This document shows positions 1 through 7,240 of a DNA stretch of 21,191 bases, piece by piece; positions within the stretch are counted from its first letter, which is position 1; each line of letters starts with the position of its first letter. Under the pieces are notes generated by a model. That model was not told the DNA's origin and did not search any database. It saw only the letters and a program-made list of their open reading frames with translations. This DNA comes from Coriobacteriaceae bacterium (GTDB lineage Bacteria; Actinomycetota; Coriobacteriia; Coriobacteriales; UMGS124): positions 1-21,191 of the forward strand of contig JAHZHK010000046.1 of the NCBI GenBank assembly GCA_019420325.1. The letters are read 5' to 3'. The position numbers and the translations under genes were made by a program.

Positions 1-1026
1 GAAGGCGGGGGTGATCCACACGCCCTTCTCGTTCTTCACGCCCTCGTAGCGCTGACGCAGCATCTCCTCAACGATCATGGCGAGATCGAGCTTCTCACGC
101 TCGTTGCGGGCTTCGTTGAGGTACATGAACACCGTGATGAAGGGGGCCTGGCCGTTGGTGGTCATGAGCGTGACAACCTGGTACTGAATGGTCTGCACGC
201 CGCGCTTGACCTCTTCGCGCAGGCGCTCCTCAACGACCTCCTGAAGTTTCTCGGCAGAAACCTCCACGCCGAGCTCCTCCATCTCGGCCTTGGTGTCGCG
301 GGCGATCTTCTGACGGCTCACGTCAACAAAGGGGGCGAGGTGGGTAAGCGAGATGGACTGGCCGCCGTACTGGGAGGAAGCGACCTGAGCGATGATCTGC
401 GTGGCGATGTTGCAGGCGGTGGAAAAGCTGTGCGGGCGCTCGATGAGCGTGCCGGAGATGACCGTGCCGTTCTGCAGCATGTCCTCCAGGTTCACCAGGT
501 CGCAGTTGTGGATGTGCTGGGCGAAGTAGTCGGAATCATGGAAGTGGATGATGCCCTCCTCGTGAGCCTTCACCACGTCCTCGGGCAGCAGCATGCGGCG
601 CGTCAGGTCCTTGGAGACCTCGCCGGCCATGTAATCGCGCTGCACGGAGTTCACGGTGGGGTTCTTGTTGGAGTTCTCCTGCATGACCTCCTCGTTGTTG
701 CACTCAATGAGCGACAGGATCTTGTCGTCGGTGGTGTTGCGCGTACGCTTGATGTTCTGCACGTAGCGGTAGGTGATGTAGTGGCGGGCGACCTCGAAGG
801 CCTCGGCGGCCATGATCTGGTCCTCCACCATGTCCTGCACCTCTTCGACCGACACCGTGTGACCGCAGGTGGCGCAGGCGTCCTCCACCTTGTCGGCGAT
901 GCGGCGCACCATGAAGGCGGGAAGCCTGTGGTCCTCGTCAACGACGGCGTTGGCCTTGGCGATGGCGTTGACAATCTTAGTTACGTCGAACGTCTCCTCC
1001 GAGCCGTTGCGCTTCAGAATCTTCAT
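1..1026 (-). CDS. nrdD: Anaerobic (class III) ribonucleoside-triphosphate reductase, N-terminal part
   Basis: NrdD reduces ribonucleoside triphosphates to deoxyribonucleotides in the cytoplasm using a glycyl radical made by NrdG; it is the anaerobic route to DNA precursors. The visible 342 codons start with an ATP-cone regulatory domain (about residues 1-95, opening MKILKRNGSEETFDVTKI). The beginning of the catalytic barrel follows, with GIIHFHDSDY at 158-167, HNCDLVNLEDML at 173-184 and FSTACNIATQI around 201-211. These are recognisable class III signatures. The frame is still open at base 1, so the C-terminal half with the zinc site and glycyl-radical loop lies outside the window. The ATG at 1026 is preceded by an AAAGG-type ribosome site about 12 nt upstream, slightly far but without a better alternative. 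Two NrdR-like boxes upstream fit the usual control of nrd genes. menA starts divergently 350 nt away. Confidence 0.95.
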   Translation of the reverse strand, partial: MKILKRNGSEETFDVTKIVNAIAKANAVVDEDHRLPAFMVRRIADKVEDACATCGHTVSVEEVQDMVEDQIMAAEAFEVARHYITYRYVQNIKRTRNTTDDKILSLIECNNEEVMQENSNKNPTVNSVQRDYMAGEVSKDLTRRMLLPEDVVKAHEEGIIHFHDSDYFAQHIHNCDLVNLEDMLQNGTVISGTLIERPHSFSTACNIATQIIAQVASSQYGGQSISLTHLAPFVDVSRQKIARDTKAEMEELGVEVSAEKLQEVVEERLREEVKRGVQTIQYQVVTLMTTNGQAPFITVFMYLNEARNEREKLDLAMIVEEMLRQRYEGVKNEKGVWITPAF

Positions 1027-1376
1027 GGGAGTGCACCAACCTTTCACTGTCGTAACTAGCGGAAGCAATGATAGCCTTTGTTTCGGACAAGAAGAGCCAC
1101 CACATGATGTTGTGTTTATAAACATACGATTGACTATATGTATGGTTCTCGCGAACAAGCAGGTCAACGAGTCAAGGGCTCGCGGGCAAAAAGGGAGCGC
1201 CGTTGGCAGAATAGGCAACTGTGCTGGGACTTTGACCGCACGGCGATGAAGCAGCCGCACATATCCTTCCCCAGGCCCCAAGTCGGCGAGCGGCAGGCTT
1301 TCTCCACAACCTGTGCGGCACCTGACGTCATACTTGAACACCATATGTAGTTGTACGAGACATTCAGGAGCACAGC
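1027..1376. other. Divergent intergenic region between nrdD and menA
   Basis: This 350-nt gap carries control signals for two divergent genes. The nrdD side (about 1100-1146) is AT-rich and holds the paired NrdR-like boxes described separately. The menA side has an 8-bp palindrome TGACGTCA at 1323-1330 and a good ribosome site AGGAG at 1366-1370, 6 nt before the menA ATG. Between about 1150 and 1320 I see no convincing gene, hairpin or RNA. Short open frames crossing the region lack ribosome sites and recognisable products. No clear -35/-10 pair for menA could be assigned. Confidence 0.6.
1100..1146 (-). promoter_or_regulatory. Tandem NrdR boxes upstream of nrdD
   Basis: Two 16-bp sites lie at 1100-1115 and 1131-1146, starting exactly 31 bp apart with a 15-bp gap. 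Read on the nrdD strand, the first is ACACAACATCATGTGG and matches about 13 of 16 positions of the remembered NrdR consensus (ACACTATATCTAGTGT-like). The second, read on the plus strand as TGACTATATGTATGGT, matches about 11 of 16. Known NrdR operators are pairs of such boxes about three helical turns apart, overlapping the promoter of ribonucleotide reductase genes. The spacing, AT-richness and position about 75-120 nt upstream of the nrdD ATG all agree. The repressor gene itself is not in the window. Confidence 0.75.
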
Positions 1377-2336
1377 ATGAGCGATGCAACAAGCACTACC
1401 AACAAGCAGCAGGTGCGCGCTGCGTGGATTGAGGCAATGCGCCCGCGCACCCTGCCCCTAGCGGCAGCCGGGTCGGTCGTAGCCGCAGGCATCGCCGCAG
1501 CGGCCGGCCAATTCCGCATCGAGGTCCTCGTGCTCATGTTCGTCACGAGCATCCTTCTGCAGATCATCGCCAACTTCGCCGACGACTACGGCGACCTCTC
1601 CCACGGCTTGGACGACGAGACACGCGTGGGCCCCAAGCGCGGGCTTCAGCGCGGCGTCATCACGATGAAGCAGATGAAGCTGGCCCTTGTCGGCACGTGT
1701 GCGCTCACTTTTGCCGTCGGCGTCGCTCTTATCCTCGTCGCCTTTTCCGGCGGCCCTGCCATGACGGGGTCAAGCTGGACCGCTATCGTTGTGTTCGTGG
1801 TGCTCGGCGTGGCCTGCATCGCCGCCGCCATCTGCTACACCATCGGCAAGCACCCCTACGGCTACATCGGTCTGGGCGACTTCATGAGCTTTCTGTTCTT
1901 CGGCGTCGTGGCCGTGGTGGGTGGCACCTTCCTCTACCTGCATGAATTCACGCTTGTAAGCCTTGTTGCCGGTATCGCGCTGGGGCTTCCCGTCATGGCC
2001 GTCATGAACGTGAACAACATGCGCGACGCCAAGCGCGACGCCGCCAAAGGCAAGCGCACCGTGGCCAACATGCTCGGCGACCCCAAGATGCGCACGTATG
2101 AGACGGCGCTTCTCGCCGGCGGCGCCATTCTCTTCCTCGTGAGCCTGGGCATGCTGGGCATCAGGAACTTCCTGCCCTTCTTCATCGTCACGGTCTCCTT
2201 CATGAGCTGGGCGCGCGTGATTGCCGTTATGTGGACGATGCCCGACCACGAGAAGTTCGACTGCCTCATGGCCCCCACGAGCAAAGGCACCGTTGTGGTT
2301 GCCGTTGTGTGGCTGCTCGCTGTGTTGATTGGGTAG
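1377..2336 (+). CDS. menA: 1,4-dihydroxy-2-naphthoate prenyltransferase (MenA, UbiA family)
   Basis: MenA attaches the polyprenyl chain to 1,4-dihydroxy-2-naphthoate, the membrane step that makes demethylmenaquinone. The 319-residue product has the MenA opening RPRTLPLAAAGSVVAAGIA (22-40). The first aspartate-rich motif, NFADDYGD (66-73), is followed by the conserved GPKRGLQRG stretch (85-93). The second motif, NVNNMRDAKRD (211-221), is present with GKRTVA after it. Between these lie about eight or nine hydrophobic segments, as expected for UbiA-fold enzymes. The ATG is supported by AGGAG at 1366-1370. The gene stands apart from other men genes. It fits the respiratory theme here because menaquinone is the usual electron carrier feeding exported fumarate-reductase-like flavoproteins (inference). 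Its last codons overlap, on the other strand, the broken end of a flavoprotein pseudogene, so there is no intergenic terminator. Confidence 0.93.
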   Translation: MSDATSTTNKQQVRAAWIEAMRPRTLPLAAAGSVVAAGIAAAAGQFRIEVLVLMFVTSILLQIIANFADDYGDLSHGLDDETRVGPKRGLQRGVITMKQMKLALVGTCALTFAVGVALILVAFSGGPAMTGSSWTAIVVFVVLGVACIAAAICYTIGKHPYGYIGLGDFMSFLFFGVVAVVGGTFLYLHEFTLVSLVAGIALGLPVMAVMNVNNMRDAKRDAAKGKRTVANMLGDPKMRTYETALLAGGAILFLVSLGMLGIRNFLPFFIVTVSFMSWARVIAVMWTMPDHEKFDCLMAPTSKGTVVVAVVWLLAVLIG

Positions 2337-3359
2337 CGTGGGATAGAGCTCGTGGGCGTAGAACGGCGGCGTGGCAATGGGGAACGAGACTTGCTTGCCT
2401 TCCTCGTCTACCATGGTTCGCCCGAACTCGGTGTCCACACCGTTTTCCACAGCCTGGTTATAGGTCGCCACCGTCGCTTCAAGGGCTTCAGGGTCAAGAC
2501 CAAGCTTTTCAGCCAGCTCGGCAATCGAGTCAGCCATGGGAATCCAGCCCTTCTCGATCTCGACCATGTTGTCGTCGCTCCACTGGTACACAGCACCCAG
2601 GGCACCCGAGCCCATCCATCCAAAAGGCGCCATCTTGCGCATCTCGTCGTCAAAAATCATATAGCAGGGGATGCGCGGGAACAGCATGTTATGGGTGTCC
2701 CACAAGTCAACGGCCAGCAGTCCGGCATGTCCCTCGAGAGCCGGTTCGTTCATGAAGCGCTTGGCGTTCTTGTCGACGATGATGCCCTCTTCATTGTCCG
2801 CGATGAGATGCTGGGCCGGCGTCTCAAAGAGCACCTCGATGTCGCGATCGTACTCCACAGCGTTCTCATACACGGCGAACATGCTTTCGCCGGCGCGCAT
2901 GCCTGGACGCGGCATCTGGTACTTTACCTGCGACTCGGAGCCCTCGACGCTCTTGTAGCTGGCCCCGCCGTACGCCTTGACCTCAAGGCCCCCTTCAAGG
3001 CTTGAGAACCATTCGGCGTTTTTGGTGCACTCCTGGGCAAACACTCGGATGCAATCCTCGTCGACCTCGGCCAGGGAGTAGTCGAACAGCTTTCGAGTGT
3101 AGGTATAGGCGGCCTCAGGGTCGTCGGTGTTAAGGAATCCGCCGAGCGAGACGATGGTATTTCCGCCGCCCTGGGCCATCTTCGCGAGCACGATTACCTC
3201 GGCGACGTTGTCGTAGGCGGTGATGGCCGTCGCGGCACCCATGCCACCGTAACCGATGACCACAACGTCGGTCTCGTAGTCCCAGGCGACCTCGGCGGCC
3301 TCGGCCTTGCTCAGCGCGATGCCACCGGCCATGCCCGCGCCGCTTGCAAGGGTGGCCCC
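2328..3359 (-). pseudogene. Decayed FAD-dependent fumarate-reductase-like flavoprotein
   Basis: Read leftward from an ATG at 3332, this encodes a recognisable FAD_binding_2 flavoprotein: dinucleotide motif DVVVIGYGGMGAATAI (22-37), KNAKRFMNE (188-196), the FDDEMRK segment (227-233) and KGWIPMADSIAELAEKLGL (261-279). Compared with the intact paralogue at 7241-9136, about 110 residues are missing near residue 182, where HLIADNEE runs straight into GIIVDKNAKRF. That removes the CGGFE and NTGDGIK FAD-binding motifs. Homology stops at residue 335 (YPTLPN, base 2328), before the conserved TQGGP and SAGELGS motifs; beyond that the frame merely reads antisense through menA. At the 5' end, signal-peptide-like codons (GATLASGAG) continue upstream of the ATG but reach an in-frame TGA at 3393-3395 with no twin-arginine motif. 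Leader, core and C-terminus are therefore all damaged, and an active enzyme is very unlikely. Confidence 0.85.
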
Positions 3360-3479
3360 TTGCCATTCCCCAACAAACCCCAGCTCAGAGCCTCACCCGA
3401 AACTCGCGAGAGGCATTTCACGCCAATCGGACGAACAAGACAGCCCCGTTTCGCCCAACCGGCACGAAAAACACCTCCA

Positions 3480-3542
3480 AACGCCGCGCTATGGTTCATG
3501 GCGTTCACCGCGCCGCACAACATGGGTCGCATGCAGGCGACC
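3480..3542 (+). promoter_or_regulatory. Two inverted repeats upstream of the Tat flavoprotein at 3575
   Basis: The 5' region of the flavoprotein gene has two short inverted repeats. AACGCC at 3480-3485 faces GGCGTT at 3500-3505 across 14 nt, and GGTCGC at 3525-3530 faces GCGACC at 3537-3542 across 6 nt. They lie 19-95 nt before the ribosome site AAGGAGG (3561-3567). They could be operator half-sites for a dimeric regulator such as the nearby LuxR or OmpR-type proteins, or a leader hairpin. Six-base GC-rich arms can arise by chance, so this is tentative. Confidence 0.3.
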
Positions 3543-3574
3543 ATGTAAGCGACGCCGCGTAAGGAGGAGCAGAC

Positions 3575-5431
3575 ATGCACAGCAGCACCATGAACCGTCG
3601 TTCGTTTGTTGCAGGGGCCGGCATCGCTTTCGCAGGGAGCGCTCTTGCAGCCGCGCCCGCCCTGGCTCAGGAAGGGTCGTATACTCCGGGCTGGTATGAG
3701 ACGCAGGTAAGCGGACACAATGGCCCCCTCGAGGTTCGCGCCAAGTTCACCGAGACGGCCCTCACCGACATTCAGACCGGCTACAACCTTGAGTCCGACG
3801 GCGTTGGCCTGTGGGCCATCGACAAGCTTTCCCACGACATCATCTCCTACCAGTCACTCAACTGCGACACGGTAACCGGGGCCACCATTTCATCTGCGGC
3901 CCTACTCTCTGCCGTGGAGGAGTGCGCCCAGCAGGCCGGCGGCACCGACGCGCTTCTTGCCAATGAAGGCCCCGAATGCGACTACGAAGGCTCCTATGAT
4001 GCCGACATCTGCGTGATCGGCGCCGGCGGGGCAGGCTGCTGCGCGGCCATTACCGCTGCTAAGGCAGGAGCCAAGGTCATCCTTATGGAAAAGTGCGGCA
4101 TCACGGGCGGCTCAACCAACGTCTGCGGCGGCGCACTGAACGCCGTGGACCCCTACCGTCAGGAAAAGCAGGGCATCGAGGACTCCGTTGAGGAGTTCTA
4201 TCGGGTCACCATGGAAGGCGGCCACAACGTGGCGAACCCCGAGCTCGTGCAGTTCATGACCGAACACGCCTTGGAGTCGGTGGAGTGGCTCGAGGACCTG
4301 GGTTGCGCCTTCCGCATGAAGATCGGCTCTGCCACGGGCTCTCTTGGTGAGCGCAGCCACTACAACTCCAAGTACAGCGGCAGCGGCTACACCGACACGT
4401 TCCGCGATTACATCGCCAAGAACCCCGACAAGATCAGCGTCATTACCGAGTGTCCCGCCCAGCATATCCTGCTTGACGAAAACGGCGCCGTTGCCGGCGT
4501 CGAGGGCCTGCACCGCAGCGGATTGGCCATCACCGTGAATGCCAAGGCCGTCATTGTCGCCACAGGCGGTTTCGGCGCCAATGCGGAGTACCGCCAGAGC
4601 GTGAACGACGGCGTATGGGGCGACGTCGACCTGGGCCCGGGTGCTATCGGCTGCTCCAACATCTCGGTCTGCGCTCAGGGAGACGGCCTGTTCCTGGCCG
4701 AAGAGGCGGGCGCCGAGCTTATCGGGCTCTCGGACATTCAGGTGCACCCCGGCGGCACGTTTGGCACGGGCCTTATCCAGCACATTCACACCAGCGGGCG
4801 CAACCGCATCTTTGTGAACGAAGACGGAGACCGCTTTGTGAACGAGGGCGCCCCTCGCGATGAGCTCGCCCGTGCCCTGTATGCCCAGCCCAACAGCCAG
4901 ATGTGGGTCGTTGTGAACACGGTTCGTTACCCCACCCCCACCACTCCCGACGGCAACGGCGAGAGGATTGTGGACATGCTCGCCATCGACGCCATCAAGG
5001 CGGGAGACACGTTGGAAGAGCTGGCCGAAGCCTGCGATATGGATCCCACCAAGCTCCAGGCTTCCATCGATGCCTACAACGCTGTGGTTCGCGGGGAGGC
5101 CACCGACGAGTTTGGCTTCGAGGCAACCAACGTGGCGGATGTCGAAATGACCGAGGGCCCCTGGTATGCCAGCAAGAAGTCGCCGACGATTCACCACACG
5201 ATGGGCGGCATCCGCGTGAACGTGCGCAGCGAAGTCGAGACTCCCGAGGGAACCCCCATCGCCGGTCTCTACGCCTGCGGCGAGGTCACCGGCGGCATCC
5301 AGGGCTCCAACCGCCTGGGCGGCAATGCCATCTGCGACTGCATGACCTTCGGGCGCAACGCCGGCGAACAGGCGAGCGTCTATGTGGGCATCGACCCCGC
5401 TAAGGCCCATGCCGCAGCCGTGGTTATCTAA
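3575..5431 (+). CDS. Tat-exported flavocytochrome c / fumarate-reductase-like flavoprotein with N-terminal FMN-binding domain
   Basis: This is a probable extracytoplasmic reductase of an unsaturated organic acid such as fumarate or urocanate, with electrons probably from the quinone pool (inference). The 618-residue product opens with a twin-arginine signal (NRRSF at 7-11, hydrophobic stretch to about 31, ALAQ). An FMN-binding domain follows with the GAT motif in DTVTGATISS (98-107). The FAD module starts at ADICVIGAGGAGCCAAI (143-159) and ends with GLYACGEVTGGIQGSNRLGG (564-583). By eye, all Shewanella flavocytochrome c active-site positions have counterparts: H391 (IQVHP), E424 and R428 (FVNEGAPR), R451 as the proton-donor arginine, H541 (HHTMGG) and R580 (SNRLGG). 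No haem motif CXXCH is present. AAGGAGG at 3561-3567 supports the ATG at 3575; a second ATG at 3590 is possible. The gene faces away from the decayed paralogue and towards a LuxR regulator. The substrate cannot be fixed from sequence alone. Confidence 0.92.
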   Translation: MHSSTMNRRSFVAGAGIAFAGSALAAAPALAQEGSYTPGWYETQVSGHNGPLEVRAKFTETALTDIQTGYNLESDGVGLWAIDKLSHDIISYQSLNCDTVTGATISSAALLSAVEECAQQAGGTDALLANEGPECDYEGSYDADICVIGAGGAGCCAAITAAKAGAKVILMEKCGITGGSTNVCGGALNAVDPYRQEKQGIEDSVEEFYRVTMEGGHNVANPELVQFMTEHALESVEWLEDLGCAFRMKIGSATGSLGERSHYNSKYSGSGYTDTFRDYIAKNPDKISVITECPAQHILLDENGAVAGVEGLHRSGLAITVNAKAVIVATGGFGANAEYRQSVNDGVWGDVDLGPGAIGCSNISVCAQGDGLFLAEEAGAELIGLSDIQVHPGGTFGTGLIQHIHTSGRNRIFVNEDGDRFVNEGAPRDELARALYAQPNSQMWVVVNTVRYPTPTTPDGNGERIVDMLAIDAIKAGDTLEELAEACDMDPTKLQASIDAYNAVVRGEATDEFGFEATNVADVEMTEGPWYASKKSPTIHHTMGGIRVNVRSEVETPEGTPIAGLYACGEVTGGIQGSNRLGGNAICDCMTFGRNAGEQASVYVGIDPAKAHAAAVVI

Positions 5432-5473
5432 GAACATATAGGTCCCGTATCGGAACCTACCCCAATTTCAGAC

Positions 5474-5510
5474 GAAGCCGCCCGCTCTCACCGACGGGCG
5501 GCTTCTTTTA
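5474..5510 (+). terminator. Rho-independent terminator of the 3575-5431 flavoprotein gene
   Basis: An 11-bp perfect stem, GAAGCCGCCCG (5474-5484) with CGGGCGGCTTC (5495-5505), a 10-nt loop and a TTTTA tail. It lies 43 nt after the stop codon. The tail overlaps the stop codon of the convergent LuxR gene. In that direction the hairpin has no T-run, so it is mainly a plus-strand terminator. Confidence 0.9.
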
Positions 5511-6983
5511 TGGGCGTTTCCCTACCAAATCAATGATTTCTTGGCGAGAATGCGTATCAGTCTTGCGGTATATAGACGCCACATGGGTCTTGATGGTGTT
5601 TTCAGACAAACACAGGGCAGAAGAGATGGCTCGCACGCTATAGCCTGCCGCCAAATATCCAAGCACGTCGCATTCGCGGTCAGTCAAGGCATGAGCGGTC
5701 GCAAATGATGCAAGCGGCTTTTCGGCTTCGCCCTCGAAGCGCACCTCCTCTTGTGCCTTGCGACTATAGCCCACCACGGTTCCTTGCACATACAGGACCA
5801 AAAAGAGCACCCAAGCAGCCAAAATGGAAAACCCGATAATCAGAAGATAGAGAAACTCCGAACCTGCCACAAGGGCGGCGAGAGAAGGTACCGAGGCCAC
5901 TGCCATCTGCACTACCTTGCCCAACACAAGCGGGACAATCACCACAAGCAGGAAGGCAGGCACAGCCTGAAGCCCACTTTGATATATGAGCACCGCTGTC
6001 ATAAACAGAGCCAGTATCTTTACCGCACGACGCAAGAACTTGGTGAGGGCATATACGTAATCCCCGCCGCTATAAAGGTAGTTGAGCAGCCCAAAGAGAA
6101 CAAACAACGTCAGTATGACAATGCCGGCCATGACATACAGAAACGTGCTCTCGGTGAAAACACGCTCACTGGGAGACAAGAAGAGCACTGCCAAAAGAAT
6201 CCCGATCAGGGTAAAGACCGCCAGGTAGAAATAGGGATCTTCCTCTACCACAACCCTGAATCCTGCCGACACGAAATCGAAGTAAGCAAGAAGATAGGTC
6301 AAAAACGACAGCAGCCCCAAGGCGGCAAGACTCGCAAGGACCAGGCCTTCGCTTGAATGAGTGTCCGAGACGGGCGTCGCAACATCTCCAGGCACGTCGA
6401 CAGGGGCGGCAAAAGGGAAATCGGCACGCCATAGCACCCAAAGCGCACTGGCAATGGCAGCCGGGGACAGCACGACAAGCACAAGACCATAGGGGCCGTC
6501 ACGCAGCGGACGAGGCAACAAGAAAAAGCTCAGGGCCACACCCACAAGAACGGCGCCTAGTACCTCGCGCAGACCCCTCTCATGTACGAGTCCAAGCGTC
6601 ACACAAGCCAGCAAGCCCAACAGCGCTGGTGACAGAATTGCAAACACAACGCCACAAACCACGGACAGAATATCCAAAGACGACCCGGAGCCCATCAACA
6701 GCCGAATCCCCAATAGACAGGCTGACCCAACGGCCCCATATGCCAGCAGGCTTTTTCTAGAAACTGCCCGGCCAAGCCAACGAGAACGCAGGAAACAGAC
6801 AGCGACTCCGACCGAGCAGGCTGCCACTGCGACCAACGTCACAAGATACAGACAATAGCCCTTCGGTTTGCTCCCATAGCAAAAGATGGGCTCGCCGTAG
6901 AAAACCATTTCGAGCATAAGCCACGCAAACAGCCAGGCCATCGTCAAGGCCATGCCACTCTTGGACTTCATAAACCGCAGCAT
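5508..6983 (-). CDS. LuxR-family regulator with N-terminal multi-pass membrane domain
   Basis: This is a 491-residue membrane-bound transcription regulator. Roughly the first 410 residues form about twelve hydrophobic segments separated by short loops. The C-terminal 60 residues are a LuxR/FixJ-type helix-turn-helix: ALTDRECDVLGYLAAGYSV (432-450), then LSENTIKTHVASIYRKT with the usual TIKTHV recognition helix. There is no receiver domain, so a signal is presumably sensed in or through the membrane part. Large families of such proteins occur next to flavoprotein reductase genes in Eggerthellales (recalled, not checked). Here the gene lies between two Tat flavoprotein genes, convergent with one and downstream of the other, which suggests it controls one or both. 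The ATG at 6983 is backed by AAGGAAGG about 8 nt upstream. Base composition is visibly more AT-rich than its neighbours, hinting at separate origin. Confidence 0.88.
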   Translation of the reverse strand: MLRFMKSKSGMALTMAWLFAWLMLEMVFYGEPIFCYGSKPKGYCLYLVTLVAVAACSVGVAVCFLRSRWLGRAVSRKSLLAYGAVGSACLLGIRLLMGSGSSLDILSVVCGVVFAILSPALLGLLACVTLGLVHERGLREVLGAVLVGVALSFFLLPRPLRDGPYGLVLVVLSPAAIASALWVLWRADFPFAAPVDVPGDVATPVSDTHSSEGLVLASLAALGLLSFLTYLLAYFDFVSAGFRVVVEEDPYFYLAVFTLIGILLAVLFLSPSERVFTESTFLYVMAGIVILTLFVLFGLLNYLYSGGDYVYALTKFLRRAVKILALFMTAVLIYQSGLQAVPAFLLVVIVPLVLGKVVQMAVASVPSLAALVAGSEFLYLLIIGFSILAAWVLFLVLYVQGTVVGYSRKAQEEVRFEGEAEKPLASFATAHALTDRECDVLGYLAAGYSVRAISSALCLSENTIKTHVASIYRKTDTHSRQEIIDLVGKRP

Positions 6984-7173
6984 GAATCAGGCCTTCCTTG
7001 AACAAAGACTCGACCGACGACCCCATGATACCGAAAGCCCCTTGCAGACACACCTACGAACCGCTGTGCTTTTTAGAATGTATGGACTTTTTCAGGCCGG
7101 TTCCCTCACTGCGACCCTCTTCGCAGCGAATCCGGCGTTTGGTGTCTTTTTTCGGGGACTGTAGGAAGCAAAC

Positions 7174-7216
7174 AGGCCCCGGGCCCAGGAGGGTGCTCCT
7201 CCTGAGTCCGGGGCCT
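7174..7216 (-). terminator. Hairpin terminator after the 7241-9136 flavoprotein gene
   Basis: On the minus strand, 24 nt beyond the stop codon, there is a two-part hairpin. The outer stem pairs AGGCCCCGG (7174-7182) with CCGGGGCCT (7208-7216). The inner stem pairs CAGGAGG (7186-7192) with CCTCCTG (7198-7204) around a 5-nt loop. In the minus direction it is followed by TGTTTGCTTCC, a weak T-rich tail. It separates the flavoprotein transcript from the LuxR gene that follows on the same strand. Confidence 0.75.
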
Positions 7217-7240
7217 CTTGGCACACGTTTGCTTTATGTC

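Noticed and set aside
340..1059. A 239-codon plus-strand open frame at the left end
   Set aside because: It is antisense to nrdD, which has clear ATP-cone and class III reductase motifs on the minus strand.
1770..2327. Apparent C-terminal extension of the decayed flavoprotein running antisense through menA
   Set aside because: The translated stretch is His/Gly/Ala-rich, has no flavoprotein motifs and is the mirror of menA codons. Homology to flavoproteins ends at base 2328.
4112..5437. A 441-codon minus-strand open frame opposite the 3575-5431 flavoprotein
   Set aside because: The plus-strand gene has a Tat leader, all active-site motifs, a strong ribosome site and a terminator. The opposite frame has none of these.
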